Made by a program: the position numbers and the translations under genes. This document shows, in pieces, positions 45,710 through 56,345 of a stretch of 64,000 bases of DNA; the stretch's first letter is position 1; each line of letters opens with the position of its first letter. Below the pieces are notes generated by a model. It was given only the letters and a program-made list of their open reading frames with translations. It made no database searches and was not told the origin of the DNA. Source of the DNA: JAODBQ01 sp047602055 (GTDB lineage: Bacteria > Actinomycetota > Acidimicrobiia > Acidimicrobiales > Ilumatobacteraceae); assembly GCA_047602055.1 (NCBI GenBank), contig JASGIG010000001.1, forward strand, positions 2,480,001 through 2,544,000. Direction: 5' to 3'.

Positions 45710-46475
45710 TCAGCCGACCTTGGCGAGGAAGCCCGTGATCGCCTGCTCGAACGCTGCCGGGTTGGAGATGTTCGGGGCGTGGCCGGCGTCGGGGATGACG
45801 ACGAGCTCGGCACCGGGGATCTTCGCCGCCATGTAGCGCGAGCCGTCGAGGAACGGGGTGTCGTCGTCGCCGACGATCACCAGCGTCGGCACGGCGATGC
45901 CGGGCAGCGACTCGATGACCTGACCGTCGAACTGGGTGAGGATGCCGCGTGCCGGCGCGGATCAGGCCGGACGCGTCGCGGTGCACGTCGCCGCTGACCT
46001 CGGCGCTGTCGCCGAGCGCCGCCAGGCCGCGGCGCTCGAAGCTCGCCGCGTAGTTCTCGGCCATCGTGTTCCAGCCGTCGCGCGCCGCCTCCTGGCGGTA
46101 GCCGGGGCCGGTGTCGATGAGGATCAGGCCGGCGACGCGATCGCGGTGCAGCAGGTGGAAGCGCAGCGACAGGTAGCCGCCGAGAGAGTGACCCCCGATC
46201 ACGGCGCGCTCGACGCCGACCGCGTCGAGGATCGCCACCATGTCGCCGACGGCGAGCTGCGGGCTGTACTGCGCCGGGTCGTCCGGGTAGTCGCTGCGGC
46301 CGTGGCCGCGCACGTCCCACGTGATGATCGTGTTGTTCGCCGCCAGCGCCGCGAGGTTGCCGCGGAACATGTGCGCCGACGCGGTGTAGCCGTGGGTCAG
46401 CAACAGCGCCGGGCCAGGTCCGCCGCCGGCAACGTCGTACGTGATGCGGACACCGCCGCGGTCGATCTCGGGCAT
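45710..46475 (-). CDS. Alpha/beta hydrolase (apparent frameshift)
   Basis: The N-terminal part reads MPEIDRGGVRITYDVAGGG, oxyanion LLTHGYTASAHMF and nucleophile GGHSLGGYLS. The C-terminal part, in another frame, reads MPTLVIVGDDDTPFLDGS and DAGHAPNISNP with the catalytic Asp and His. Removing one of two adjacent C at 45952-45953 (GCCGG) joins them as IRAARGILTQFDGQV, for about 254 residues. Family and triad are clear; the substrate is not. It converges with putA, 42 bp away, and lies 17 bp downstream of the kinase-like gene on the same strand. Confidence 0.87.
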
Positions 46476-46492
46476 GGGCCCGATCGTGGCAG

Positions 46493-47290
46493 TTAGCCGA
46501 GCGCGTCGCGGAACCGGGCGGCGTGGGCGGCGAACCATTCGCGCCGACGATCGAAGCGGGCCATCCCGCCGAACGACTCCCACATCTCGATGAAGTTGGC
46601 GTCGCCGGCCTCGACCCGGCGGCGGACGAACTCCCCGCCGCGCTCGATCCCGCTGGCGAGCGCGTCGAACAGCTCGGTGCGATCGGGCGGGAGTCCGTAG
46701 GCATCGGCGACCAGGCGCAGGCGGTCCGCCAGGTCGGCGGGGCGCCAGCCGAGGCGCACCCGGCTCTCGTCGTCGATCGGCACGCACATCCGGGCGAACT
46801 GCGCCAGGTCGTACGCCGGCCGCCCGGGCGCGGCGAAGTCGAAGTCGAGCAGGGCGACGGCGATGCCGTCGTGGAACACGACGTTCTCCAGGCAGACGTC
46901 GTCGTGGCAGACGACGAGATCGCCCGACGGTGCCGGGTCGATCATCTCCATGCTCCACGTCGACCCGGCCGGCGGGCGGTACCCGGCGGCGGCATCGTGG
47001 TAGCGGCGCAGCAGGCGGGCGACGGAGGCCAGCGACTCGTCGGACTGCGCCCACGCCGGGTACGGCGGCACCGGCACGTCGCCGTCGACGAACTCCAGCC
47101 GCTCGCGCCCGTCGTCGTCGATGCCGACCGGGTTGGGCGCGCCGGTGAAGCCCTGGCCGCGCAGGTGGCGGAGGAAGTCGTGGATCGTCTCGGTGTGCGG
47201 GTTGGTCGGGCGCAGCACGTACCTGCCGACGCGCATCACCGCGCCTGCGTTGGCGATGCCCCCCGACAGCATCTCCGGCTCTTCGGCCAT
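46493..47290 (-). CDS. Aminoglycoside phosphotransferase (APH)-family kinase-like protein
   Basis: This 265-residue protein has the APH/choline-kinase fold signature: Brenner motif VVCHDDVCLENVV (His-Asp at about 129-130, Asn at 136) and the metal-binding LLDFDFA near 148-153. The N-terminal lobe is short. Such proteins phosphorylate small hydroxylated molecules; nothing ties this one to antibiotic resistance. It has one gene downstream on the same strand, the alpha/beta hydrolase. The start lies 38 bp from the divergent J-domain-like gene. Confidence 0.85.
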   Translation of the reverse strand: MAEEPEMLSGGIANAGAVMRVGRYVLRPTNPHTETIHDFLRHLRGQGFTGAPNPVGIDDDGRERLEFVDGDVPVPPYPAWAQSDESLASVARLLRRYHDAAAGYRPPAGSTWSMEMIDPAPSGDLVVCHDDVCLENVVFHDGIAVALLDFDFAAPGRPAYDLAQFARMCVPIDDESRVRLGWRPADLADRLRLVADAYGLPPDRTELFDALASGIERGGEFVRRRVEAGDANFIEMWESFGGMARFDRRREWFAAHAARFRDALG

Positions 47291-47328
47291 CGGATGTGGA
47301 CCGTACTCGCACCGATAGCGTCAGGCGA

Positions 47329-48021
47329 GTGTTACTGGCCGAACTGGAGGTGTGGCACTCCCGGCCGGTGACGCCCACCCGGCGCGTCTCCCTCGGCCAC
47401 CTCGTCCTGCCGGTCGATCCGCTGCCCGGCTTCGGCGGGCTGCTGCTCGGGGCGGTGATCGCCAAGCACCTGCCCGACGTCGACCACGACCTCGTCGCCG
47501 ACGTCCACCGCCTGCTCGATCAGGTCAGCCGCGGCGAGCGGGTCGTCCAGCCACGCCTGCTGCACCGCTACCAGGTCGACCGCCACGGCCTCGCGGCGAG
47601 CGTGCACCGCATGGAGGGCGAGGGCGACAACGTCCGCTTCACCTTGGAGCCCAAGGGCAGCCCGCTCGTGCAGGTGCTCGGGGCGATCTACGCCGTCGAG
47701 CGGCTCAGCCTCGACGCCCGCCGCGGCCTCAACCCCGTGCTGCACAAGGCGATGCGCTGGCAGGGTCCGATCGGGCCGTCGTTCGTCGCCAACCTCGCCG
47801 GGTCGGCCGGCGCCGCGCTGGCGACGATGGCCGACCCGCGGGCATGGGCGCTGGAGCTGCTCGGGTTCCCGCAGGGCACCGGCAAGGTGACGAAGAAGGA
47901 CGTGATGAGCCAGTTCCGCCAGCGGCTGCGCGAGGTCCACCCCGACCACGGCGCCGAGCACGCCGGCGCCGCCGAGGAGATCGACAAGCTCGGCGAGGCC
48001 CGCAAGATCCTGCTGTCATGA
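47329..48021 (+). CDS. Protein with a C-terminal J-domain-like region
   Basis: This 230-residue protein has an unrecognised N-terminal 165 residues and a C-terminal stretch ALELLGFPQGTGKVTKKDVMSQFRQRLREVHPDHG. That resembles a DnaJ J-domain, with the HPD motif that stimulates DnaK. The helix after HPD (IDKLGEARKILL) completes the fold. A J-domain at the C-terminus is the less usual order. GTG 47329 is chosen. Its stop overlaps the ATG of the next gene (ATGA). Confidence 0.75.
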   Translation: MLLAELEVWHSRPVTPTRRVSLGHLVLPVDPLPGFGGLLLGAVIAKHLPDVDHDLVADVHRLLDQVSRGERVVQPRLLHRYQVDRHGLAASVHRMEGEGDNVRFTLEPKGSPLVQVLGAIYAVERLSLDARRGLNPVLHKAMRWQGPIGPSFVANLAGSAGAALATMADPRAWALELLGFPQGTGKVTKKDVMSQFRQRLREVHPDHGAEHAGAAEEIDKLGEARKILLS

Positions 48022-48560
48022 AGATGCTGCTGTTCCCGGGGTCGGGGTCGTCGTCGTCGCATCCGAGCCTGGTGGCGATCGAGGAGGCGGTGAAGCCGAT
48101 GCGCTGCGTGCGCGCCGACTTCGCCTACCGCCTCGCCGGGCGGCGTGCCCCGGACCGCCCGCCGGTGCTGCTCCAGGCGGTGCGCGACGCCGCCAAGCCC
48201 TTGCGCCGTGGGGGGCTCGTGCTCGGCGGCCGCTCGATGGGTGGGCGGATCTGCTCGCTCGCCGTCGGTGACGCCGACGATCCGCTGCCGGCGCGCGGGC
48301 TGGTGCTGATCTGCTATCCGCTGCACCCGCCGGGCAAGCCGGACAAGCTGCGCGTCGAGCACTTCCCCCGCCTGCATGTGCCCTGCCTGTTCGTCAGCGG
48401 GACACGTGACGCGTTCGGCACGCCGGGGGAGCTGACGGCGTGGACGGCGACGATCCCCGGTCCGGTCACCCACGAGTGGCTCGACGGCAAGACCCACGAG
48501 CTGCGTGGCGCCGACCGGCGCATCGCCGAGATCGTCGCCGCCTGGATCAAGGCGTTGTGA
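48018..48560 (+). CDS. Small alpha/beta hydrolase, KANL3/Tex30-like
   Basis: This 180-residue compact hydrolase starts MKMLLFPGSGSSSSHP. The nucleophile elbow is LGGRSMGGRI (Ser about 78), the acid is probably in FVSGTRDAFG, and His is in DGKTHELRG. These features match the dienelactone-hydrolase-like Tex30/KANL3 group. It is coupled to the J-domain-like gene by a 4-bp overlap. The end of the gene is part of a 16-bp tandem duplication. Confidence 0.83.
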   Translation: MKMLLFPGSGSSSSHPSLVAIEEAVKPMRCVRADFAYRLAGRRAPDRPPVLLQAVRDAAKPLRRGGLVLGGRSMGGRICSLAVGDADDPLPARGLVLICYPLHPPGKPDKLRVEHFPRLHVPCLFVSGTRDAFGTPGELTAWTATIPGPVTHEWLDGKTHELRGADRRIAEIVAAWIKAL

Positions 48561-48577
48561 CGATCAAGGCGTTGTGA
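48545..48577. repeat. 16-bp tandem duplication spanning two convergent gene ends
   Basis: GATCAAGGCGTTGTGA occurs at 48545-48560 and again at 48562-48577, separated by one base. The first copy ends the small hydrolase gene. The second supplies the last codons and the stop of the MFS gene on the other strand (stop at 48564-48566). Confidence 0.9.
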
Positions 48578-50087
48578 TCTGCGGGCTTGGTCCGCGGTCG
48601 ACGTCGACCTGGTCCTCCGGGTTGAGCTGCTCCAACGTCAGGTGGGCGGTCTCCGGGTAGGCGACGAAGGCGATCGCCGCCGCGGCCAGCTGGCCGATGC
48701 CCATCAGCGCCATCACCGCCCCGTACGTCCAGCCGCGGTCGAGCAGCACGCCGGCGGCGAGCAGGCCGATGCTGCCGCCGGCAAGCGAGATCGCCGTGAT
48801 CCAGCCGTTCGCCCGGGCGCGGCTGCCGGTGCTGAACAGCTCGGAGCGGTAGACGTTGAACGCCGGATAGGCGAGACCGCCGGCGATCCCGCCGAGGAAG
48901 GTGCCGAGCCACATCGGCCAGCCGCCGACCGCGAACGCGCCGACGAGGAACACCGTCGACACCGGCAGGCAGACCAGCAGGACGACGCGCCGGCCGATCG
49001 CGTCGGCGAGCTTGCCGCCGGCGACGAGGCCGAGCCCGGCAGGCGTCGCCGTGCAGATCGTGAACAGCGCGATGCCGCCGCCGGAGTAGCCGCGGACCTC
49101 GTCGAGGTAGCGGTTCTGGAAGAACGACGCTGGAGCGACGAACAGGTTGGCGGCCGCGGCGACGATGCACACCAGCGCCAGGCGGGCGCGGTGCAGATGG
49201 CGGGCGGCGAGCTCGCCGGTGACGGCGACGGTCGCCCGGTGGGCCTCGAACCGCTCCGTCTCGGGCAGGCCGCGGCGCAGGTCCCAGGCGACGAGGAACC
49301 AGATCGCCGAGAGCACGTAGATCAGCCGCCAACCGTTGGTGCCGAGGTCGGCGAGGCGCAGTGCGACGACGGCCGCGCCGGCGCCGAGGCCGCTGGCCAT
49401 CGCCAGGACGCTGAGCGCGTAGGCCCGGCAGTTGCGCGGCATCTCCTCGGCGGCGGCGACGCCGACCAGCAGGGCCAGCGCGAGGCCGAGCGGGCGGGCG
49501 ATCGACTGGGTGGCGACCAGCGTCCCGAAGCTCGGGGCGAGCGCGCCGAGCACGCAGAACAGCGGGGTCAGCCAGGCGGCGAGGACGATCATCCGCCGCC
49601 GCCCGAGGCGGTCGGCGGCGAACGCGATCGGCAGCGTGATGACGACGCCGAGACGCACCACGACACCGCCGACGCCCTGGCCGGTCTTGCCGATGCCGAA
49701 GCCGTCGGCGGCGAAGTTGACGGTCTGGGTGAACAGCGTGTTGGCGAACGCCGCCGACAGCGACGCCGCGGCGAGCAGCCCCATCAGCCGGACCTGGCGA
49801 GGCGTCAGCCGGTCCGGTGGCGCCCACCACGGCTGCGGCGAGCCCGGCGGGCGGCGGTGGCGCAGCGCGCTGCGCACCGGGAGTGCGAACAGCCACGCGA
49901 ACCACGGGATGTCCAGCCGGTAGCGGAGCGTCTCCCGGTTGCCGTCGACCGTCCGCTCGTAGTCGGCCAGCGGACCGGCCCGCTGGGTGAAGCGCCCGCC
50001 GCCGGCGTCGTCCTCGGCGACGAAGTCGTCGCGGGGCGTGAGCGACTCGGCGTCGGCATCCCGGCTGATCGTCCGGGTCCGGCCCAT
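48564..50087 (-). CDS. MFS transporter, sugar-porter/metabolite:H+ symporter-like
   Basis: This 507-residue protein has a hydrophilic N-terminus of about 95 residues and then twelve hydrophobic segments. AFAADRLGRRRMIVLA after helix 2 and KLADAIGRRVVLLV after helix 8 are the duplicated MFS loop signature. The long, charged N-terminal extension is unusual for the family. The transported compound cannot be told. It is divergent from murA over 175 bp that contain repeat family 2. Confidence 0.86.
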   Translation of the reverse strand: MGRTRTISRDADAESLTPRDDFVAEDDAGGGRFTQRAGPLADYERTVDGNRETLRYRLDIPWFAWLFALPVRSALRHRRPPGSPQPWWAPPDRLTPRQVRLMGLLAAASLSAAFANTLFTQTVNFAADGFGIGKTGQGVGGVVVRLGVVITLPIAFAADRLGRRRMIVLAAWLTPLFCVLGALAPSFGTLVATQSIARPLGLALALLVGVAAAEEMPRNCRAYALSVLAMASGLGAGAAVVALRLADLGTNGWRLIYVLSAIWFLVAWDLRRGLPETERFEAHRATVAVTGELAARHLHRARLALVCIVAAAANLFVAPASFFQNRYLDEVRGYSGGGIALFTICTATPAGLGLVAGGKLADAIGRRVVLLVCLPVSTVFLVGAFAVGGWPMWLGTFLGGIAGGLAYPAFNVYRSELFSTGSRARANGWITAISLAGGSIGLLAAGVLLDRGWTYGAVMALMGIGQLAAAAIAFVAYPETAHLTLEQLNPEDQVDVDRGPSPQITTP

Positions 50088-50111
50088 CGCCCGAGGAGGC
50101 TAACCGTGCTC

Positions 50112-50196
50112 GTTCGTGCTCCAGCCGCAGCCGAGCTGCTCCCTTCGCCTGCCGTGCTCGCCGCCTCCGCTGCGCTTCGGCGCTCGCCGCGTCCTG
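50112..50196 (+). repeat. Dispersed intergenic repeat family 2, copy A
   Basis: This is about 85 bp with the core GTGCTCGCCGCCTCCGCTGC followed by GCTTCGGCGCTCGCCG. It recurs inverted and nearly identical at 60000-60083, and more diverged at 51967-52042 and 56346-56412. It lies between the divergent MFS and murA genes. Confidence 0.85.
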
Positions 50197-50262
50197 GAAC
50201 CGCGACCCCCTCCGTTCACCTTGCCGCCAACCGGGTGCCTGGGTGGGCAATACTGGACGGCC

Positions 50263-51555
50263 GTGAGTGGCGGTGAGGAGCGGATCGTGGTGCGCCGCAG
50301 CGGTCCCTTGCGGGGCGAGCTGCAGGTGCCCGGAGCGAAGAACTCGGTGCTCAAGCTGATGGCGGTCACGCTGCTGGCCGATGGCGAGTACACGCTGTCG
50401 AACGTCCCGGACATCGCCGACGTGACGATCATGGGCGACCTGCTCGACGCCATCGGGGTGCGGATCACCCGCCGCAAGGGCGACGAGCTGACGATGGTCA
50501 ACACCGGCGAGATCCACCCCGTCGCCCCGTACGAGCTGGTCGAGCGGATCCGGGCGTCGATCAACGTCCTCGGTCCGCTGCTCGGGCGCTTCGGCACCGT
50601 CCGCCTGTCGCTGCCCGGCGGTGACGACTTCGGCAGCCGCCCGATCGACATGCACCTGCGCGGCCTGGAGGCGATGGGCGCCGAGTTCCGCATCGAGCAC
50701 GGCTACGTCGACGCCCGCGCCGAGCGCCTGCACGGCGCCGACGTCACCCTCGAGTTCCCGAGCGTCGGGGCGACCGAGAACCTGCTGACCGCCGCGGTGT
50801 TCGCCAAGGGCACGACCGTCATCGAGAACGCGGCGCGTGAGCCGGAGATCTGCGACCTGTGCGCCATGCTCGTCGGGATGGGCGCCGAGATCGAGGGCGC
50901 GGGTACGTCGACGCTCGTCGTCCACGGTGTCGAGCCCGGCTCGCTGCGGGCCGTCGACCACGAGGTGGTGCCCGACCGGATCCAGGCGGCCACCTACCTG
51001 GCGGCCACCGCGATCACCGGTGGCGAGGTCGTGCTGCGCGGCGCCCGCCACGACCACATGGAGACGCTGCTGCGCCGCTTCCGGGAGATGGGCGTCGACG
51101 TCACCGACCTCGGTGGCAGCCTCGCCGCGTGGGCGCCGCCGATCGGTGAGGGCCGGCTGACGAGCATCGACGTCGCCACGCTCCCGTATCCGGGCATCGC
51201 CACCGACTACAAGCCGCTGATCACGACGATGCTGTCCGTCGCCGACGGCGTCGGCATCGTCACCGAGAACCTCTACCCGGGGCGGTTCCGCTACGTGGAG
51301 GAGCTGCAGCGGCTCGGTGCCGACATCCGCACCGACGGCCACCACGCCGTCGTCCGCGGCGTGCCGCACCTGTCAGGTGCGCCGGTGCGCGCGCCGGACA
51401 TCCGTGCCGGGGCGGCGCTGGTGGTGGCCGGGCTCGTCGCCGACGGGGAGACCCACGTCAGCGGCGTGCACCACGTCGACCGCGGCTACGACGACCTGGT
51501 CGGCCGGTTGGCGTCGTTGGGCGCCGACGTCGAGCGGTCCGCCGCCGAGGACTGA
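50263..51555 (+). CDS. murA: UDP-N-acetylglucosamine 1-carboxyvinyltransferase
   Basis: MurA adds enolpyruvate to UDP-GlcNAc, the first committed step of peptidoglycan synthesis. The protein is 430 residues. Landmarks are VPGAKNSVLKLMA (catalytic Lys about 26), SLPGGDDFGSRPIDMHLRGLEAMGA and ATDYKPLITTM. The loop residue that is Cys115 in E. coli is Asp here (about 121). The same change occurs in mycobacteria and makes the enzyme insensitive to fosfomycin. GTG 50263 is chosen, with in-frame GTG codons at 50290 and 50293 as alternatives. Confidence 0.95.
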   Translation: MSGGEERIVVRRSGPLRGELQVPGAKNSVLKLMAVTLLADGEYTLSNVPDIADVTIMGDLLDAIGVRITRRKGDELTMVNTGEIHPVAPYELVERIRASINVLGPLLGRFGTVRLSLPGGDDFGSRPIDMHLRGLEAMGAEFRIEHGYVDARAERLHGADVTLEFPSVGATENLLTAAVFAKGTTVIENAAREPEICDLCAMLVGMGAEIEGAGTSTLVVHGVEPGSLRAVDHEVVPDRIQAATYLAATAITGGEVVLRGARHDHMETLLRRFREMGVDVTDLGGSLAAWAPPIGEGRLTSIDVATLPYPGIATDYKPLITTMLSVADGVGIVTENLYPGRFRYVEELQRLGADIRTDGHHAVVRGVPHLSGAPVRAPDIRAGAALVVAGLVADGETHVSGVHHVDRGYDDLVGRLASLGADVERSAAED

Positions 51556-51698
51556 CCCGTCCGCCCGGCCTGTTCGGTCGCCTGCCGGGCGGCCACCCGG
51601 CGCTTGGCGAGGCGCAGCAGCAGGACGATCGCCAGGATCGGGGCGGCCACCATCAGCATCTCGTCCCAGCCGCCTTGGTGGGCGAGGAGCACCGGCAT
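51486..51698 (-). CDS. Possible small single-span membrane protein
   Basis: The 70-residue frame reads MPVLLAHQGGWDEMLMVAAP, followed by a clear membrane helix (ILAIVLLLRLAKRR) and a hydrophilic Ala/Arg/Ser-rich tail. It overlaps the 3' end of murA on the other strand by 70 bp. The helix with positive-inside Arg/Lys and the ATG placement support it. No family is recognised. It diverges from the Nfu-type gene. Confidence 0.5.
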   Translation of the reverse strand: MPVLLAHQGGWDEMLMVAAPILAIVLLLRLAKRRVAARQATEQAGRTGQSSAADRSTSAPNDANRPTRSS

Positions 51699-51738
51699 GG
51701 CGCCATCGTAGGGAGGGTGCTGGTTGAATGGACCGCGC

Positions 51739-51966
51739 ATGCGCACCCAAGTCGAGGAGACGATCGAGGTCATTCGCCCGGCCCTGCAGGCCGACGGCGG
51801 CGACATCGAGCTGCGGGACGTCGACGAGGCCACCGGCGTCGTCACCGTCAAGCTGGTCGGCGCCTGCGGGACGTGCCCGGCGAGCACCCAGACGCTCAAG
51901 GCCGGCATCGAGCGGATCATGCGTGACCGCATCGACGGCGTCACCGAGGTCGTCAACGTTGACTAG
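51739..51966 (+). CDS. NifU-like (Nfu) iron-sulfur scaffold/carrier protein
   Basis: This 75-residue protein corresponds to the C-terminal NifU domain alone. The sequence IRPALQADGGDIELRDVD and the CxxC in GACGTCPASTQTLK are diagnostic. The two Cys of two subunits hold a [4Fe-4S] cluster for delivery to target enzymes. ATG 51739 is chosen; an in-frame TTG at 51724 would add five residues. It is followed by repeat family 2 and then the MeaB-type gene. Confidence 0.93.
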   Translation: MRTQVEETIEVIRPALQADGGDIELRDVDEATGVVTVKLVGACGTCPASTQTLKAGIERIMRDRIDGVTEVVNVD

Positions 51967-52042
51967 TGCTCGGTCGGGGCGAAGCCCCTCCCTGCGCCTG
52001 TCGTGCTCACTGCCTCCGCTGCGCTTCGGCACCCGCCGCGTG
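51967..52042 (+). repeat. Dispersed intergenic repeat family 2, copy C (diverged)
   Basis: It shares CCTCCCTGCGCCTG, GTGCTC and CTGCCTCCGCTGCGCTTCGG with the other copies. It fills most of the gap between the Nfu-type gene and the MeaB-type GTPase gene. Confidence 0.75.
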
Positions 52043-52050
52043 TGTAGGCG

Positions 52051-53004
52051 GTGAGTCGGCCAGCGGGCCTCTTGCGCGCAGCGCGTGGCGGTGATCGTGC
52101 CACGCTGGCCAGGTTGTTGTCGATCGTCGAGCGCGGTGGGGCGCCCGGCGTGGAGCTGGCCTCGCTGGTCGGGTCCGGTGAGGGGTCGTACAGCGTCGGG
52201 CTCACCGGGGCGCCGGGGGCCGGCAAGAGCACGCTGACCAGCGCGCTGCTCGGCGTCATTCGCTCGCACGACGAGCGGGTGGCGGTGATCGCCATCGACC
52301 CGACGTCGCCGTTCTCCGGCGGGGCGATCCTCGGCGACCGCCTGCGCATGCAGGACCACGCCCTCGACGACGGCGTCTACATCCGCTCGATGGCGACCCG
52401 GGGGCATCTCGGTGGGCTGTCGCTGGCCGTGCCGGAGGCGGTGCGGGTGCTCGCCGCCGTCGGCTGGCCGCTGGTGCTGATCGAGACGGTCGGCGTCGGC
52501 CAGGTGGAGGTCGAGGTCGCCGGCAGCGCCGACACGTGCGTCGTCGTCGTCAACCCCGGCTGGGGTGACGCCGTCCAGGCCAACAAGGCGGGCCTGATGG
52601 AGATCGCCGACGTCTTCGTGATCAACAAGGCCGACCGTGACGGGACGGCGCAGACCCGCGACGATCTTGAGGCGATGCTGGAGCTGGCGGCGCGCCCCGA
52701 CGACGGCTGGCGCCCCCCGATCGTCGAAGCCGTCGCCACCGCCGACCGAGGTGTCGACGACGTCTGGTCGGCGATCTGCGCCCACCGCGACGCGATCGAG
52801 TCGTCCGGCGAGCTGGCCCGTCGCCGCGCCGCCCGCCGCGTGACGGAACTGCGCAACACCGTCGTACGCACCCTCGAACGCGTCGCCCGCGAGGGCATCG
52901 GCCCGACCGCCTGGCACGCCGCCGAATCCGCCGTCGCCGCCGGCACGACCTCCCCCGCCGCCGCCGCCGAATCCCTCCTCGCCCCACTGCTCGACCGTTC
53001 TTGA
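52051..53004 (+). CDS. meaB: MeaB/ArgK-type GTPase
   Basis: This 317-residue G3E-family GTPase protects and loads cobalamin-dependent acyl-CoA mutases such as methylmalonyl-CoA mutase. Walker A is GAPGAGKST (about residues 53-61), switch region AIDPTSPFSGGAILGDRLRM, DxxG-like IETVGVGQVE and the base-specifying NKAD. All are typical of MeaB. The mutase itself is not in this window. GTG 52051 lies directly after repeat family 2. Confidence 0.92.
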   Translation: MSRPAGLLRAARGGDRATLARLLSIVERGGAPGVELASLVGSGEGSYSVGLTGAPGAGKSTLTSALLGVIRSHDERVAVIAIDPTSPFSGGAILGDRLRMQDHALDDGVYIRSMATRGHLGGLSLAVPEAVRVLAAVGWPLVLIETVGVGQVEVEVAGSADTCVVVVNPGWGDAVQANKAGLMEIADVFVINKADRDGTAQTRDDLEAMLELAARPDDGWRPPIVEAVATADRGVDDVWSAICAHRDAIESSGELARRRAARRVTELRNTVVRTLERVAREGIGPTAWHAAESAVAAGTTSPAAAAESLLAPLLDRS

Positions 53005-53168
53005 CGCCGCATCGGGGGCGACGGCGACCGGACGCCAGCGTCGCGCCCATCCGGGAGCCGTGGAGCGGTGGCCGCCAGCCCGCCAAGACGGGACTTTGAA
53101 ACCGCCGGCTCCGGCGTGATAGCGAGTACTTGCTCAGATGTGCCGACGGGGGACCGTGCACACGACCA

Positions 53169-53178
53169 GGGGGGGGGG
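53169..53178 (+). repeat. G10 homopolymer just before a gene start
   Basis: Ten consecutive G lie 6 bp upstream of ATG 53185, within or next to the ribosome-binding region (GGGGACAGGT). Length changes could alter translation of the lipoprotein, but such tracts are also prone to sequencing error. Confidence 0.8.
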
Positions 53179-53184
53179 ACAGGT

Positions 53185-54479
53185 ATGTCGAGAACCGCTC
53201 GGAACGTCGCGGCCGGCCTCGTCGCGGCCAGCCTCGCGCTCGGGCTCGTGGCGTGCGGCAGCGACGGCAAGTCGTCGGGCTCGTCGGCTCCCGCTGGTAC
53301 CGGCGCCGCCACGACGACCGCTGGGGGCGGGTCCGGTTCGACGGCTCCTGCGCCGACGGGTGGCACGATCAAGATCGGTTTGGCGAACAACGAGGGCGCG
53401 ACGCTGAGCCTTCCCGAGTACCGCTACGGCGCCGAGGCCGCGGTCAAGTACATCAACGAACAGCTTGGCGGCGTGAACGGCAGCAAGTTGGAAGCTCGAG
53501 GTGTGCATCGACGAGGCGACGCCGGAGAAGCTCGGTCAACTGCGCCAACAAGTTCGTCGACGCCAATGCCGTCGCCTACTTCGCGGCGATCGACGTCGCC
53601 GCCGACGCGGCGCTGCCGGTCCTCGCCTCTGCAGGGATCCCGTACGTATCCACCGAGCCGTGGGGTCCGCAGCAGAAGGTCGATCCGAACTCGTGGATCC
53701 TCGGTCCGGCGCAGGGCACGTTCGCTGTCGCCCCGCTGCAGGCGCTGAAGGATCGTGGTGCCAAGAAGGTGGCGACGATGTTCCTCGACCAGGCGACGTC
53801 GCACGACATGATCACCAGCGTCGCCACGCCGGTCGCCGCGAAGCTTGGTCTGGAGCTGGTCCCGGTGTTCGTGGACCCGACGAACCCGAACTGGACGACG
53901 GCGATGGCCACGGCGACGTCGCAGGGCGTCGATGCGATGTGGGGCATCCTGCCCGAGCCGAGTTGCACGAGCGCGGTGCAGGCGGCCCGCGAGGCCGGCT
54001 TCAAGGGGCCGTTCGCGGTCGGTTCGTGCACGCAGTACATCAAGGACATCCCCGACGCCGCGTTGAACACGCTCACCGTGTCGGCTGTGTGGTATCCCGA
54101 GATGGAATCCACGGCGTCGCCCGAGATCAAGGCGCAGCTCGACATCTACACCGCTGCCATGAAGGCCGCCGGTCACGAGGACGCGCTCAACACGTTCGCC
54201 ACCGACTCGTTCGCCGCGACGATGGAGTTGAGCAGCATCATCAAGACGATCGATGGCCCGGTCACCGCGGAGAGCCTGACGGCGGCGCTGAACAAGGCCA
54301 CCGACCTACCCGGGTTCATGCGCGAGGGCCTGCACTGCCGCTCCGACGTGTGGCCGGCCGAACCGGCCGCCTGCCGGGCTGCGCTGCTGTCGCTGACGGT
54401 CAAGGCCGGTCCGGACGGCAAGCCGGTTCGGGTCGCCGAGTCGCCGAACATGATCGACCTGAGCGGTTTCAAGGTCTGA
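53185..54479 (+). CDS. Branched-chain/amide-type ABC substrate-binding lipoprotein (two apparent frameshifts)
   Basis: A lipoprotein signal (GLVAASLALGLVACGSDG, Cys at about 23) precedes a Ser/Gly/Thr linker and a periplasmic-binding-protein type 1 (LivJ/Peripla_BP_6) domain (IKIGLANNEG, YVSTEPWGPQ, MFLDQATSHD, FAVGSCTQYIKDIP). The frame changes twice, at GAAGCTC 53491-53497 and 53527-53533. Restoring GAGCTC at both gives LELEVCIDEATPESSVNCANKF and a continuous 430-residue protein. The matching Liv permease and ATPase genes appear only as remnants downstream (56449-57149). It precedes the monooxygenase by 40 bp and may bind its substrate. Confidence 0.88.
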
Positions 54480-54519
54480 GGGCGCGGACCTGTCCGACAT
54501 CGACCTCAGGGAAAGCCGG

Positions 54520-56331
<1,812 letters not shown>

Positions 56332-56345
56332 GACGTTCATGCTTC

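Noticed and set aside
46015..46040. A further GAGCTC-type insertion (GAAGCTC at about 46028)
   Set aside because: Here the sequence is in frame as given (AASFERRG); deleting a base leads to a stop, so it is a genuine site.
46493..47290. Aminoglycoside resistance gene
   Set aside because: The Brenner motif shows the APH fold only. Nothing in the sequence or surroundings ties it to an antibiotic substrate.
48547..51369. A 940-codon minus-strand frame spanning the MFS and murA genes
   Set aside because: It is a shadow frame, out of phase with the MFS protein and antisense to murA.
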